64,000 bases of DNA, from positions 1 to 64,000 of the forward strand of contig JAESTZ010000043.1 in the NCBI GenBank assembly GCA_016763315.1, written 5' to 3'. Made by a program: the position numbers and the translations under genes. The notes under the pieces were generated by a model, which was not told where the DNA came from, searched no databases, and worked only from the letters and a program-made list of their open reading frames with translations. Positions within the stretch are counted from its first letter, which is position 1. The number at the start of each line of letters is the position of its first letter. This DNA is from Robiginitomaculum sp. (lineage in GTDB: Bacteria > Pseudomonadota > Alphaproteobacteria > Caulobacterales > Maricaulaceae). This document shows positions 34,408 through 42,379 of this stretch, one piece after another.

Positions 34408-34611
34408 ATGCAAAACACTAGATCAAACCCAAGCGTTGGGCTGCAAGATGATCCCATGCCAGTTTTAAGCGCAAACGATGCTGCCAATTATTTGTCAGAA
34501 CTGCTACCACAAATGGAAAATATTGCACGAAAATCCGGATTAGATGATGTTGCAGACCTGATTGTATTGGCAGAAAGCCTCACGCATAAGTCAACAACAG
34601 GGCCTCATTAA
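34408..34611 (+). CDS. Small hypothetical protein (67 residues)
   Basis: A short soluble protein, MQNTRSNPSV onward, predicted to be helical in its second half (NDAANYLSELLPQMENIARK, then DDVADLIVLAESLTH). The ATG at 34408 lies 8 bases from a GGA site; ATG 34402 is an alternative. It is divergent from topA and converges with dprA, overlapping its end by four bases. The composition looks coding and I recall similar small conserved proteins in alphaproteobacteria, but no function is known. Confidence 0.6.
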   Translation: MQNTRSNPSVGLQDDPMPVLSANDAANYLSELLPQMENIARKSGLDDVADLIVLAESLTHKSTTGPH

Positions 34612-35726
34612 CTGGTTCTGTAAACCAATCCCCCGGGAAGGCATTGCGCAAGACCAGCTAATTCCAGTTCTATCAGTGCCGCAGAGCAGGCGGCAACAGA
34701 ATACGAACTGGCGCGGACAATCTCGTCGCGATGGATCGGGCTTGGCGATAATAATTCAAGAATTTTCTCTCGGGCTAAATCAATCTGCTCTTCATCGGCA
34801 TTCGAAGTAGCCCGTTCGCCATATTCAGGTTCGCCTTCGGATATTCTAGTCGCCGATTGTGATTGCAAGACATGCAAGACATCGTCGGCACTTTCGATCA
34901 GATGTGCGCCTTGCTTGATTAAATCATTACTGCCACGGGATCGTGGATCAAGTGGAGATCCGGGGCAACTAAAAACTTCACGGTTTTGTTCTAATGCAGT
35001 TCTGGCGGTAATTAACGAACCAGACCGCAAAGCGGCTTCGATAACTATTGTTCCAAGTGATAGCCCGGAAATAATTCGGTTGCGTCGTGGAAAATCTCTG
35101 GCAATAGCCTTATAACCTAGTCTGCGTTCGGAAATTATTGCGCCGGTTTCGATGATTTTTTGACGCAAATCTGCATGCTCGCTTGGGTAGACATGATCAA
35201 TTCCGCCGGCAACCACCGCAATGGTGCCGGTGTTGATAGCACCGATATGTGCCGCGCCATCAATACCTCTGGCCAGTCCAGAAACCACAATCATACCGGC
35301 ATTGCCCAGTTCTCCAGCCAATTGCCTGGCAAAGCGCATGCCGATAGCAGACGCGTTACGTGAGCCAACGATTGAGCAGGAATTGGGATTTAAGCAAGAA
35401 ACATCACCCAAAACGCTTATTATCGGTGGTGGCGGATCAATAGCGTTTAGCAGTTTTGGATAATCAGGATTATAAGAGGCCAACATCTGCCCGCCAATGT
35501 TGTTCAGTTCGTCAATTTCTGCTTCGGCTTGTTCAATGGTTGGAATACTAAGCGGCTTGATACGCCCACCACGCTTGGCCAGTTCAGGGATTGCATCTAG
35601 CGCATCTGTCGCTGTTCCATAACGCAGGATCAGGTCTCGAAATGTAACAGGTCCGACACCACTGGTACGGGTAAGCCGCAACCAATCGCGTAGTTTGCTA
35701 TGATCCGGTTTATTATTGTCGCTCAT
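34608..35726 (-). CDS. dprA: DNA-processing protein DprA
   Basis: Loads RecA on incoming single-stranded DNA during natural transformation; present also in bacteria not known to be competent. The 372 residues have an N-terminal helix-hairpin-helix part (LRLTRTSGVGPVTFRDLI), the Rossmann-fold DprA domain (SIVGSRNASAIGMRFARQLA; VSGLARGIDGAAHIGAI; GGIDHVYPSEH; FPRRNRIISGLS; EAALRSGSLITA; CPGSPLDPRSRGSNDLI) and a C-terminal winged-helix (ILELLSPSPIHRDEIVRASSYSV). It overlaps plsY by an ATGA. Confidence 0.95.
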   Translation of the reverse strand: MSDNNKPDHSKLRDWLRLTRTSGVGPVTFRDLILRYGTATDALDAIPELAKRGGRIKPLSIPTIEQAEAEIDELNNIGGQMLASYNPDYPKLLNAIDPPPPIISVLGDVSCLNPNSCSIVGSRNASAIGMRFARQLAGELGNAGMIVVSGLARGIDGAAHIGAINTGTIAVVAGGIDHVYPSEHADLRQKIIETGAIISERRLGYKAIARDFPRRNRIISGLSLGTIVIEAALRSGSLITARTALEQNREVFSCPGSPLDPRSRGSNDLIKQGAHLIESADDVLHVLQSQSATRISEGEPEYGERATSNADEEQIDLAREKILELLSPSPIHRDEIVRASSYSVAACSAALIELELAGLAQCLPGGLVYRTS

Positions 35727-36328
35727 TTCTTGTCTTTGGAGCCAAACTTTGGTTCGGTGCCGGTCATTAAACGCAAGATATTATCAAAATGCCTGATAGA
35801 GACAATCAGTGCCATCACGCCGGCAAACACTGCCAGTTCCGGTTTGCCAAGTGCCAAAGCAATAGCTGGCGCACTGTTTACCGCAAATAATGCTGCTAGT
35901 GATGAGATTCGCATCGACAATGCCACCAGCAACCAAATTGCTCCGGCGATCAATCCCAATGGCCAACTGGCAATCAATAGCCCGCCAAAAAATGTTGCCA
36001 CACCTTTACCACCACGAAAGTTCAACCAAACCGGATAACAATGACCGATTAAAGCAGCTATGGCGGCAATAATTGCAGCCATAGCCAATGGGTCAGGGAA
36101 TAATGTTTTTGCCAGATAAAATGCAGCGGCAGCTTTGCCGGCATCAAGTAAAAGGGTAGCCAGAGCAATATCCTTGCGCCCGGTTCGTAAAACATTGGTT
36201 GCGCCAATATTCCCAGAGCCGATTTTACGAATGTCGCCTAGACCAAACAATCTGGTCAACAAAACGCCAAAAGGGATTGAACCAAGGAAATAACCGCCAC
36301 TTGCTGCCAAAAACCATTCTATTGTCAT
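35723..36328 (-). CDS. plsY: Glycerol-3-phosphate acyltransferase PlsY
   Basis: Inner-membrane acyltransferase that moves an acyl group from acyl-phosphate to glycerol-3-phosphate, the first step of phospholipid synthesis. The 201 residues include five hydrophobic segments and the three family motifs: GSIPFGVL near the start, GSGNIGATNVLRTG, and GHCYPVWLNFRGGKGVAT. Overlapping ATGA junctions on both sides place it in the pyrB-pyrC-plsY-dprA operon. Confidence 0.95.
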   Translation of the reverse strand: MTIEWFLAASGGYFLGSIPFGVLLTRLFGLGDIRKIGSGNIGATNVLRTGRKDIALATLLLDAGKAAAAFYLAKTLFPDPLAMAAIIAAIAALIGHCYPVWLNFRGGKGVATFFGGLLIASWPLGLIAGAIWLLVALSMRISSLAALFAVNSAPAIALALGKPELAVFAGVMALIVSIRHFDNILRLMTGTEPKFGSKDKK

Positions 36329-37638
36329 TGTTGTTCCTGTCTAAAAATACCGTCCATATCGTGAACTACATTGCCGGCAATTAGGGTGGCCACCGCCAAG
36401 CCTTGCATACGTCGCTCATCAAACGGAGTATTGTTTGATTTTGACAGAAGTTTATCGGCATCGCAAACCCATGGTTTTTCGCTATCGATCAGTATTATAT
36501 CTGCTGGCGCGCCGATCTTGATTTTACCAGCGCTCAAGCCCAGTAGGTCTGCCGGATTGCTGGTCATTGCCCGCAATATACAGTTAAGCTCGACCTGATC
36601 ATTATGCACCAGTGATACTGCACCACTAAGCAGGGTTTCCAAGCCGCAAGCACCAGCCGAGCTTTGGGCAAAGGGCAGGCGCTTTTCTTCGGCCGGCCTT
36701 GGGTCATGTGCCGATACAATCACATCAATGCTTCCATCAATCAGGCCAGCGATAAGACCGTGGCGGTCTTCCTCACTACGCAAGGGCGGCGACAAACGGG
36801 CAAAGGTGCGGTAATCACCGACATCAAGTTCATTCAAGGTTAAATTATGAATAGAAACACTGGCGTAAACCTCCAGACCTTTGGCTTTGGCTTTGCGAAC
36901 CAGCTCGACGCCTGCTGCTGATGAAATTTGATCAATTAGTAATCTTCCGCCAGTTAGTTCGGCCAGTGCAATATCGCGGGCAATAGCAATGGTTTCGGCT
37001 GCGGTTGGGATACCTTTTAGCCCCAAGCGTGATGACAGCTCTCCCGAGTGCATCACCCCTGATCCGGCCAGATTTGCATCTTCGGGACGACAAGAAACCA
37101 GTGCGTTAAATGCCCCGGCATAAGACAAAACTTTGCGCATCACGTCGGCATTATCAATGGCTTTGTCACCATTGGAAAACATTACGGCTCCGGCTTCGCT
37201 CATCAGGCCAATTTCGGCCATTTGTTTGCCTAATAATCCCTTGGTCAAAGCACCAGCCGGCAATACGTTGACGATTGCTTTGCTGCGCGATGATCTAGCA
37301 ATAAACTCCACCAATGCCGCATCATCAATTACCGGATCAGTATCCGGGGCAATAACCATGGTGGTAATACCGCCAGCAGCAGCACTGCGCCCCGCGCTTT
37401 GTAAGGTTTCACGATGTTCGGAACCCGGCTCGCCAGTTTTGACTTTCAGATCAATCAGTCCGGGGCAAAGCAACAGATCATTTGCATCAACCACCAGCAT
37501 TTCCGGTGTAGGCTCGATAACAGGTTTAATGTCTTTGATAAGGCCATCGGCAATCAATATGTCTAGCGTTTCGTCTAATTCACTGGCGGGGTCAATAACT
37601 TGCGCGCCGGTGATCAGTATCGGTAATGCCTGATCCAT
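36325..37638 (-). CDS. pyrC: Dihydroorotase (PyrC, long type)
   Basis: Amidohydrolase of de novo pyrimidine synthesis, closing carbamoyl-aspartate to dihydroorotate. The 437-residue length and the sequence (LLLCPGLIDLKVKTGEPGSEHRETLQSAGRSAAAGG) belong to the long, AquaDHOase-like class that partners PyrB. The metal-binding H-x-H normally found as DxHVH after CPGLID is LKVKT here, so the first two zinc-ligand histidines are absent. That is the mark of the non-catalytic PyrC' (PyrX-type) form that supports PyrB assembly, and an active PyrC may be encoded elsewhere. The HD...P motif persists partly as SAHDPRPAEEKRLPF. It overlaps pyrB and plsY by ATGA. Confidence 0.88.
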   Translation of the reverse strand: MDQALPILITGAQVIDPASELDETLDILIADGLIKDIKPVIEPTPEMLVVDANDLLLCPGLIDLKVKTGEPGSEHRETLQSAGRSAAAGGITTMVIAPDTDPVIDDAALVEFIARSSRSKAIVNVLPAGALTKGLLGKQMAEIGLMSEAGAVMFSNGDKAIDNADVMRKVLSYAGAFNALVSCRPEDANLAGSGVMHSGELSSRLGLKGIPTAAETIAIARDIALAELTGGRLLIDQISSAAGVELVRKAKAKGLEVYASVSIHNLTLNELDVGDYRTFARLSPPLRSEEDRHGLIAGLIDGSIDVIVSAHDPRPAEEKRLPFAQSSAGACGLETLLSGAVSLVHNDQVELNCILRAMTSNPADLLGLSAGKIKIGAPADIILIDSEKPWVCDADKLLSKSNNTPFDERRMQGLAVATLIAGNVVHDMDGIFRQEQQ

Positions 37639-38588
37639 CAGATCGCCTCGTTTCTTGCTGTGGCTAACATATCTAATACCGCCATGCGTACTGCTACCCC
37701 CATTTCCACCTGTTTTGTCACCAGACTAATGCTCAAATCATCGGCAATATCACTGGCAATTTCCACGCCCCGGTTCATTGGCCCCGGGTGCATAACCAAT
37801 GCTCCGGGTTTGGCATGTGATAACCGGCTTTGATCCAGTCCGTAAAATCTAAAATATTCACGCTTTGACGGAATAGCCGCACTGTCCATACGTTCGGATT
37901 GCAAGCGCAATACCATTACCACATCACAATCAGCCACCGCCTCATCCATATTGTGTAACACTTATGCACCCCAACGATCGGCATCGGACGGCAACAGCGT
38001 CGGCGGGCCGCAAAGCCTGACCTCGACGTTTAACAAATTTAGCAAAGCCACATTTGATCTGGCAACTCGTGAGTGGGCAATATCGCCGCAAATAGCGATC
38101 CGCAAGCCATCAAGGTCGCCCAAAGTACGACGAATGGCCAATGCGTCGAGCAATGCCTGTGTCGGGTGCTCATGAGTGCCATCACCAGCATTGATCACCG
38201 CGCAATCAACTTTTTGGCTTAGCAGTTCAGCAGCACCAGATGCCCCATGGCGCACCACCAGCAGATCAGGGTGCATGGCGTTTAATGTAACTGCTGTGTC
38301 GATAAGCGTTTCGCCCTTGGAAACGGACGAAGAACCGATCGGCATATTGATCACATCAAGCCCAAGTCGTTTGCCGGCAATCTCGAATGAGGACTGGGTT
38401 CTAGTCGATGGTTCTAAAAACAGATTGATCTGCGTTAAGCCGTGTAGCCTGTCAGAAGTTTTTTGCCGGCGCCGGCTTTGCTCGACATAGCTATCTGCCT
38501 TATCGAGCAAAGAAATTACTTCTAAGCGGTTTAATCCGGCAATCCTCAAGAAATGAGGCTGGGCAAAGAAATAGCTATCCGATGGCAT
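37638..38588 (-). pseudogene. pyrB: Aspartate carbamoyltransferase interrupted by an in-frame TAA
   Basis: Commits carbamoyl phosphate and aspartate to pyrimidine synthesis. Read through one TAA, the frame is a full 316-codon ATCase: [20 protein letters not shown] (carbamoyl-phosphate site), [35 protein letters not shown], then, past the stop, [11 protein letters not shown] and [11 protein letters not shown]. The stop is at 37962-37964, between RWGA and VLHNMDEA; both sides are in the same frame, so this is a point change, not an indel. A GTG directly after the TAA and an ATG four codons later could allow restart and two complementing halves. ATG 38588 is preferred to an upstream in-frame start because [16 protein letters not shown] matches the family. 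Alternatives: base-calling error, real loss, or readthrough. Confidence 0.85.
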
Positions 38589-38659
38589 TAAACACCTGCT
38601 TCCAAGTTTTGTGCTTGTACCTTTAAGCCGTAAACCGGGCAAGTGCTAGCTTTGCAAAA

Positions 38660-40293
38660 TTACGGAGTTGCTCCAGGCAATACATAATGCACCTCGGCAC
38701 CTGGGCCTAATGGTATGCCAAAGAATACCCACAGCATCATCAATGTCAGGCCGGTTATCATGATCCAAATAGAATACGGGATCATCATTGCGGTAAGAGA
38801 ACCAATGCCAAAGTCAGGTTTCCACCGTTGACAGAAAATCAGGATAAGCGGGAAATAAACCATCAATGGTGTGATGATATTGGTGGCACTATCGCCAACA
38901 CGATAGGCAGCGGTTGCGCCTTCTGGGCTAACCCCTAATAACATCAACATTGGCACCAGAACCGGCGCCAGCAATGCCCATTTTGCACTGGCCGAGCCAA
39001 CGAATAAATTGATCAGTCCAGAGAACAATACAATCAAACCAAGCAAGATCGGCAATGGCAGCCCCGAGGCTTCGATAGCATCTGCGCCATGAACCGCCGA
39101 TATAAGCCCAAGGTTTGACCAATTAAACATCGCCACAAAGTGCGCAGCAACAAATGCCAATACCAGATAATAACCAAGGTCTTTCATCGAATCGGTCATC
39201 ATGCCGACTACGTCTTGTTTGTCCTTGATCGTGCCGGCGGCTCTACCGTAAGCCCAACCAGCGGCCAAAAACAAAATAAAGAACGCGGCGACTAATGATT
39301 GGAAAAATGGACTTAATTGCAGGACAAGGTCGCTGTCTGCGGCGGCTCCTTCATCGTTAATTAGCGGCGTGCCGGGGCCAAATGTCATAAACAACCAAGC
39401 ACCAACCACTATCAAACAGGCAATACCAGCGTGGCGAAGACCCTTTTTCTGTTCCGGGGTTAATGGCTCGTTTTTATCGGCAACCGAGTTTTTGGCATGG
39501 CCTTGTGGTTTGTATTTTCCAAGTTTTGGCTCGATCAAAACATCGGTTACAAACCAGATAAGTGGCATGAAGATAAACGTCATGGCGAGAATAAAGTACC
39601 AGTTACCAGCAATATTAGCCTGATAAGATGGCACCAGAACTTCACCGGCTTGTTGGGTGATACCAAACAGTAAGGCATCAAGTTGCCCAGGAGTGATATT
39701 GGCCGAGAACCCGCCGGAAACCCCGGCAAAGGCAGCAGCAATACCGGCCAATGGGTGGCGACCAGCCGAGGCGAATAGTACTCCAGCCAACGGGATCAAT
39801 ACCACATAGGCAGCATCGGCAGCGTGATTACCAACCATGGCAATCAGGGCAACAACCGGAGTTAGCAAATATGTCGGTGCGCCACTTACTGCGGCGCGCA
39901 TGGCACTGGAGAAAAGCCCGGATCGTTCAGCAACACCGGCACCTAACATCACCACCAGTACATAGCCAAGCGGGTGGAAGTGAGTGAACGTTTTTGGCAT
40001 GGTGATCAATTTTGGCTTTGACCAGAAATCAGGCTGATGGCGGAAATAATCCCGTCGTCTTTAATGCCAAAACGATCAAGGCTGGATTGTCCCATGCCGG
40101 CCAATACCTGATCATTCAAGGTGGCGGAAAGCCCAAAAAACGAGGCCAGAATCGAAACAACCATCAGGCCAAAGATTAGATAAACAAACAAAAATACCGG
40201 ATCGGGCAGTTTATTGCCAGCGCGCTCTATCGCACCAAGAATGCCTGTTTGACCGATCGTTGCCGGTTTTGCTTTGTCATCGTTTTTAGCCAT
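38660..40293 (-). pseudogene. AbgT-family transporter disrupted by a frameshift
   Basis: Inner-membrane carrier of the AbgT family (p-aminobenzoyl-glutamate uptake or sulfonamide/antimetabolite efflux). The N-terminal piece (40006-40293, start MAKNDDK) holds the first helix (LPDPVFLFVYLIFGLMVVSILASFFGL) and stops at TGA 40006-40008. The rest (38660-40009, read from a TTG) continues with MPKTFTHFHPLGYVLVVMLGAGVAERSGLF through LGVSPEGATAAYRVGDSATNIITPL and a normal C-terminus. The two frames meet around 40009-40020, where a one-base loss (or two-base gain) joins them into a family-length protein of about 540 residues. It could be a pseudogene, a sequencing error or two coupled subunits; the TTGA overlap would permit coupling, but no split AbgT is known to me. 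Confidence 0.82.
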
Positions 40294-40449
40294 GTTTTGA
40301 TATCCCCTATTTAATTTTGTGAGATTACTAGAGCATTTTTGGTTTTCTTCAAACAAAAAACCTGCTTTAATTTTTCATTTTTCGCCGATCTTTCCGAAAG
40401 GATAATCGATTTATTGTGGCTCGTAGCCTCAAGATAGCAGAAGTTGTTT

Positions 40450-41616
40450 TCAGGTATATTGGGTAAATGACTTTAGCATGTCACCTTCAATACCCATATT
40501 TCCTGTTATCGCCGAGTAAATTGACACGCCAAGAATTTTAGCCAAAAGAACTGGAACAGCATTGCCAATTTGGCGCATCCCCTCAGTCCAAGCTCCGGTT
40601 ATTTCATAATCATGTGGAAATGTTTGGAGCAATTTTCCCTCGAAAACAGTGAAGTACCTAACTGTACCATCAGCATATCTGATCATATTCTCTCCTCCCG
40701 GAACGCCATGAACTCCTGCTTTCAGAGTTTTTGCAGGCTCATCAATATAGCTACCGGTATGGCCGGCATATATGCGTGCACCATCGCGAAATTCGTGACC
40801 ATTTATTTTGTGAAGTTCATTCGGATGCGGCTGTTCTTTCAGGCAATCACGAACTGTTTGCCAAGGTTTTATAAAATGTGGGAATAGTTTTAGCTGAGAG
40901 GTTTGCGTATGTTGTTTTTCCCTTTCGGGTAAATCATTTATATTGGTTAAATCATGAGTTGCCCAATACTCACCGTTTTGTTGATGAATCTGAAGTATAT
41001 TTTTTGAATGCGTAGGCAGGGGGAATTTCCAACTGCAATTTAGGTCCGATCTGGTACCAACAATAATTACCCGCTCTCTTTTTTGCGGAACTCCATAATC
41101 TGCTGTGTTTAGTAATTTAAATTTAACATCATATTCTACTGGAATTTGAGGATTCATATCTATCTTACGTAGTCGTTTAAGGTCTTCTTTCCATTGATCA
41201 GTATTATACGTTTTCGTTGGATATTTTAATCGAAGTAAAATATACTCGAAGTAGTCAGAAAATGATTTTCTTAGTAAGCCTTTTACATTTTCAAAGAGAA
41301 AACCTTTTGGGCGCAACTCTTTGATTGCTTTTACTGCATAAGGAAACATATCCCTATTATCCAAATCCGCCTTATGTTTTCCAGCTAATGAAAATGGTTG
41401 GCAAGGAGGGCCGCCAGCGACAAAATCGATATTGCTGATCGAAGAAAAATCAAAATCTTTAATATCACCCTCAAATACAGTGTCTGGGTTGAAATTTTTC
41501 CTCAATGTATTGCAGGCGTGCTTATTAAGTTCAACTAGCTGCACATGGTCGAAACCAGCTTGCTTCAAGCCAAGGGCTAGTCCACCCGCACCGGAGAATA
41601 ATTCCAATGTACGCAT
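40450..41616 (-). CDS. DNA (cytosine-5)-methyltransferase of a type II R-M system
   Basis: Methylates cytosine C5 in the target of the neighbouring endonuclease. The 388 residues show m5C-MTase motif I LELFSGAGGLALGL (4-17), the catalytic GGPPCQPFS (motif IV, Cys about 72), ENV (motif VI), QKRERVIIVG (motif VIII) and the C-terminal QIGNAVP (motif X). The variable target-recognition region lies at about 215-300. Context predicts the Eco29kI specificity, CCGCGG. Its start overlaps the endonuclease stop by one base (TAATG), so it depends on the upstream gene or on an internal promoter. Confidence 0.93.
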   Translation of the reverse strand: MRTLELFSGAGGLALGLKQAGFDHVQLVELNKHACNTLRKNFNPDTVFEGDIKDFDFSSISNIDFVAGGPPCQPFSLAGKHKADLDNRDMFPYAVKAIKELRPKGFLFENVKGLLRKSFSDYFEYILLRLKYPTKTYNTDQWKEDLKRLRKIDMNPQIPVEYDVKFKLLNTADYGVPQKRERVIIVGTRSDLNCSWKFPLPTHSKNILQIHQQNGEYWATHDLTNINDLPEREKQHTQTSQLKLFPHFIKPWQTVRDCLKEQPHPNELHKINGHEFRDGARIYAGHTGSYIDEPAKTLKAGVHGVPGGENMIRYADGTVRYFTVFEGKLLQTFPHDYEITGAWTEGMRQIGNAVPVLLAKILGVSIYSAITGNMGIEGDMLKSFTQYT

Positions 41617-42254
41617 TATTTCAATAACTCCAGATGATCACTAATTCGTTTGCTGAGTGATAGGAGGGAAGTTTTATTCGGCGCGCACCTGTCCGCCCAT
41701 TCTCGCCCTGGGTGCAAAACATCCCAGTCGGATTTGGCTTGATTGTATCTTCCTTTCCCAGGGTCGTGATTGCCAAAACCATCAACTTCCGTATTCCAGA
41801 GCGGTCTAAAAAGTCTTATGAGTGCTGACTCAACTGTTCCAATCATGCTCGAACTCACCCCCTCAAAGATAACAAACCGACACATGAAATCATTCACATC
41901 AAGGTGTTTGCCTTTGTTTATTGTTATTGAATGCTCACGGACACGACCAATTAGCTCAAAAGTTTCTGTATCAACAGATGCGGTTACTCTTGCTTGTCGC
42001 CAGCCCCTAGGAACAGCCTTTCCCACATAAATAGGAAACTCATACTTAATTCTGTTCAGTTGTCCGTATCGCGTATAAGGTTTTGCGCTTCCAATATAAT
42101 AAAGAGCGTAAACACCTACCCCTGAAAATCGTTCTTGAGGCGGCACTGGTAAAACAGGTGTCCCATTAAAAAACCGCACAGCATCTTTGACTAACTCATC
42201 GAATGCATCATTTTCGTAAATATGTTTTTCGCGATCAAATGGTGAATTTTTCAT
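41616..42254 (-). CDS. Eco29kI-family GIY-YIG restriction endonuclease
   Basis: Type II restriction enzyme of the GIY-YIG superfamily, 212 residues, close to Eco29kI in length. Seen: the core pair GVYALYYIG (about 46-54) and PIYVGKAVPRGWRQAR (about 74-89), then a catalytic glutamate candidate in GTVESALIRLFRPLWN (about 139-154), and asparagine and histidine residues near WNTEVDGFGNHDPGKGRY. Family knowledge gives CCGC^GG cleavage. It precedes the methyltransferase in the operon. No controller (C) protein gene or integrase is next to it; the pair sits between the AbgT and M16 genes, with short repeats ATCTTTCTAA upstream. Confidence 0.85.
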   Translation of the reverse strand: MKNSPFDREKHIYENDAFDELVKDAVRFFNGTPVLPVPPQERFSGVGVYALYYIGSAKPYTRYGQLNRIKYEFPIYVGKAVPRGWRQARVTASVDTETFELIGRVREHSITINKGKHLDVNDFMCRFVIFEGVSSSMIGTVESALIRLFRPLWNTEVDGFGNHDPGKGRYNQAKSDWDVLHPGREWADRCAPNKTSLLSLSKRISDHLELLK

Positions 42255-42379
42255 CTATATCTTTCTAAATCTTTCTAAAAATTCAGTTTGTCATTAGTTT
42301 GCAACCGAACTGAGACTATGGCAATAATCTAGACATATTTGCCTTCAATGGCAAAGAAAACACTCAAATTTAAAAATAA

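Noticed and set aside
42255-42379. Possible attachment site beside the R-M genes (ATCTTTCTAA repeats)
   Set aside because: The two copies are adjacent and only 10-11 bp long, there is no partner on the other side, and no integrase or tRNA is present.
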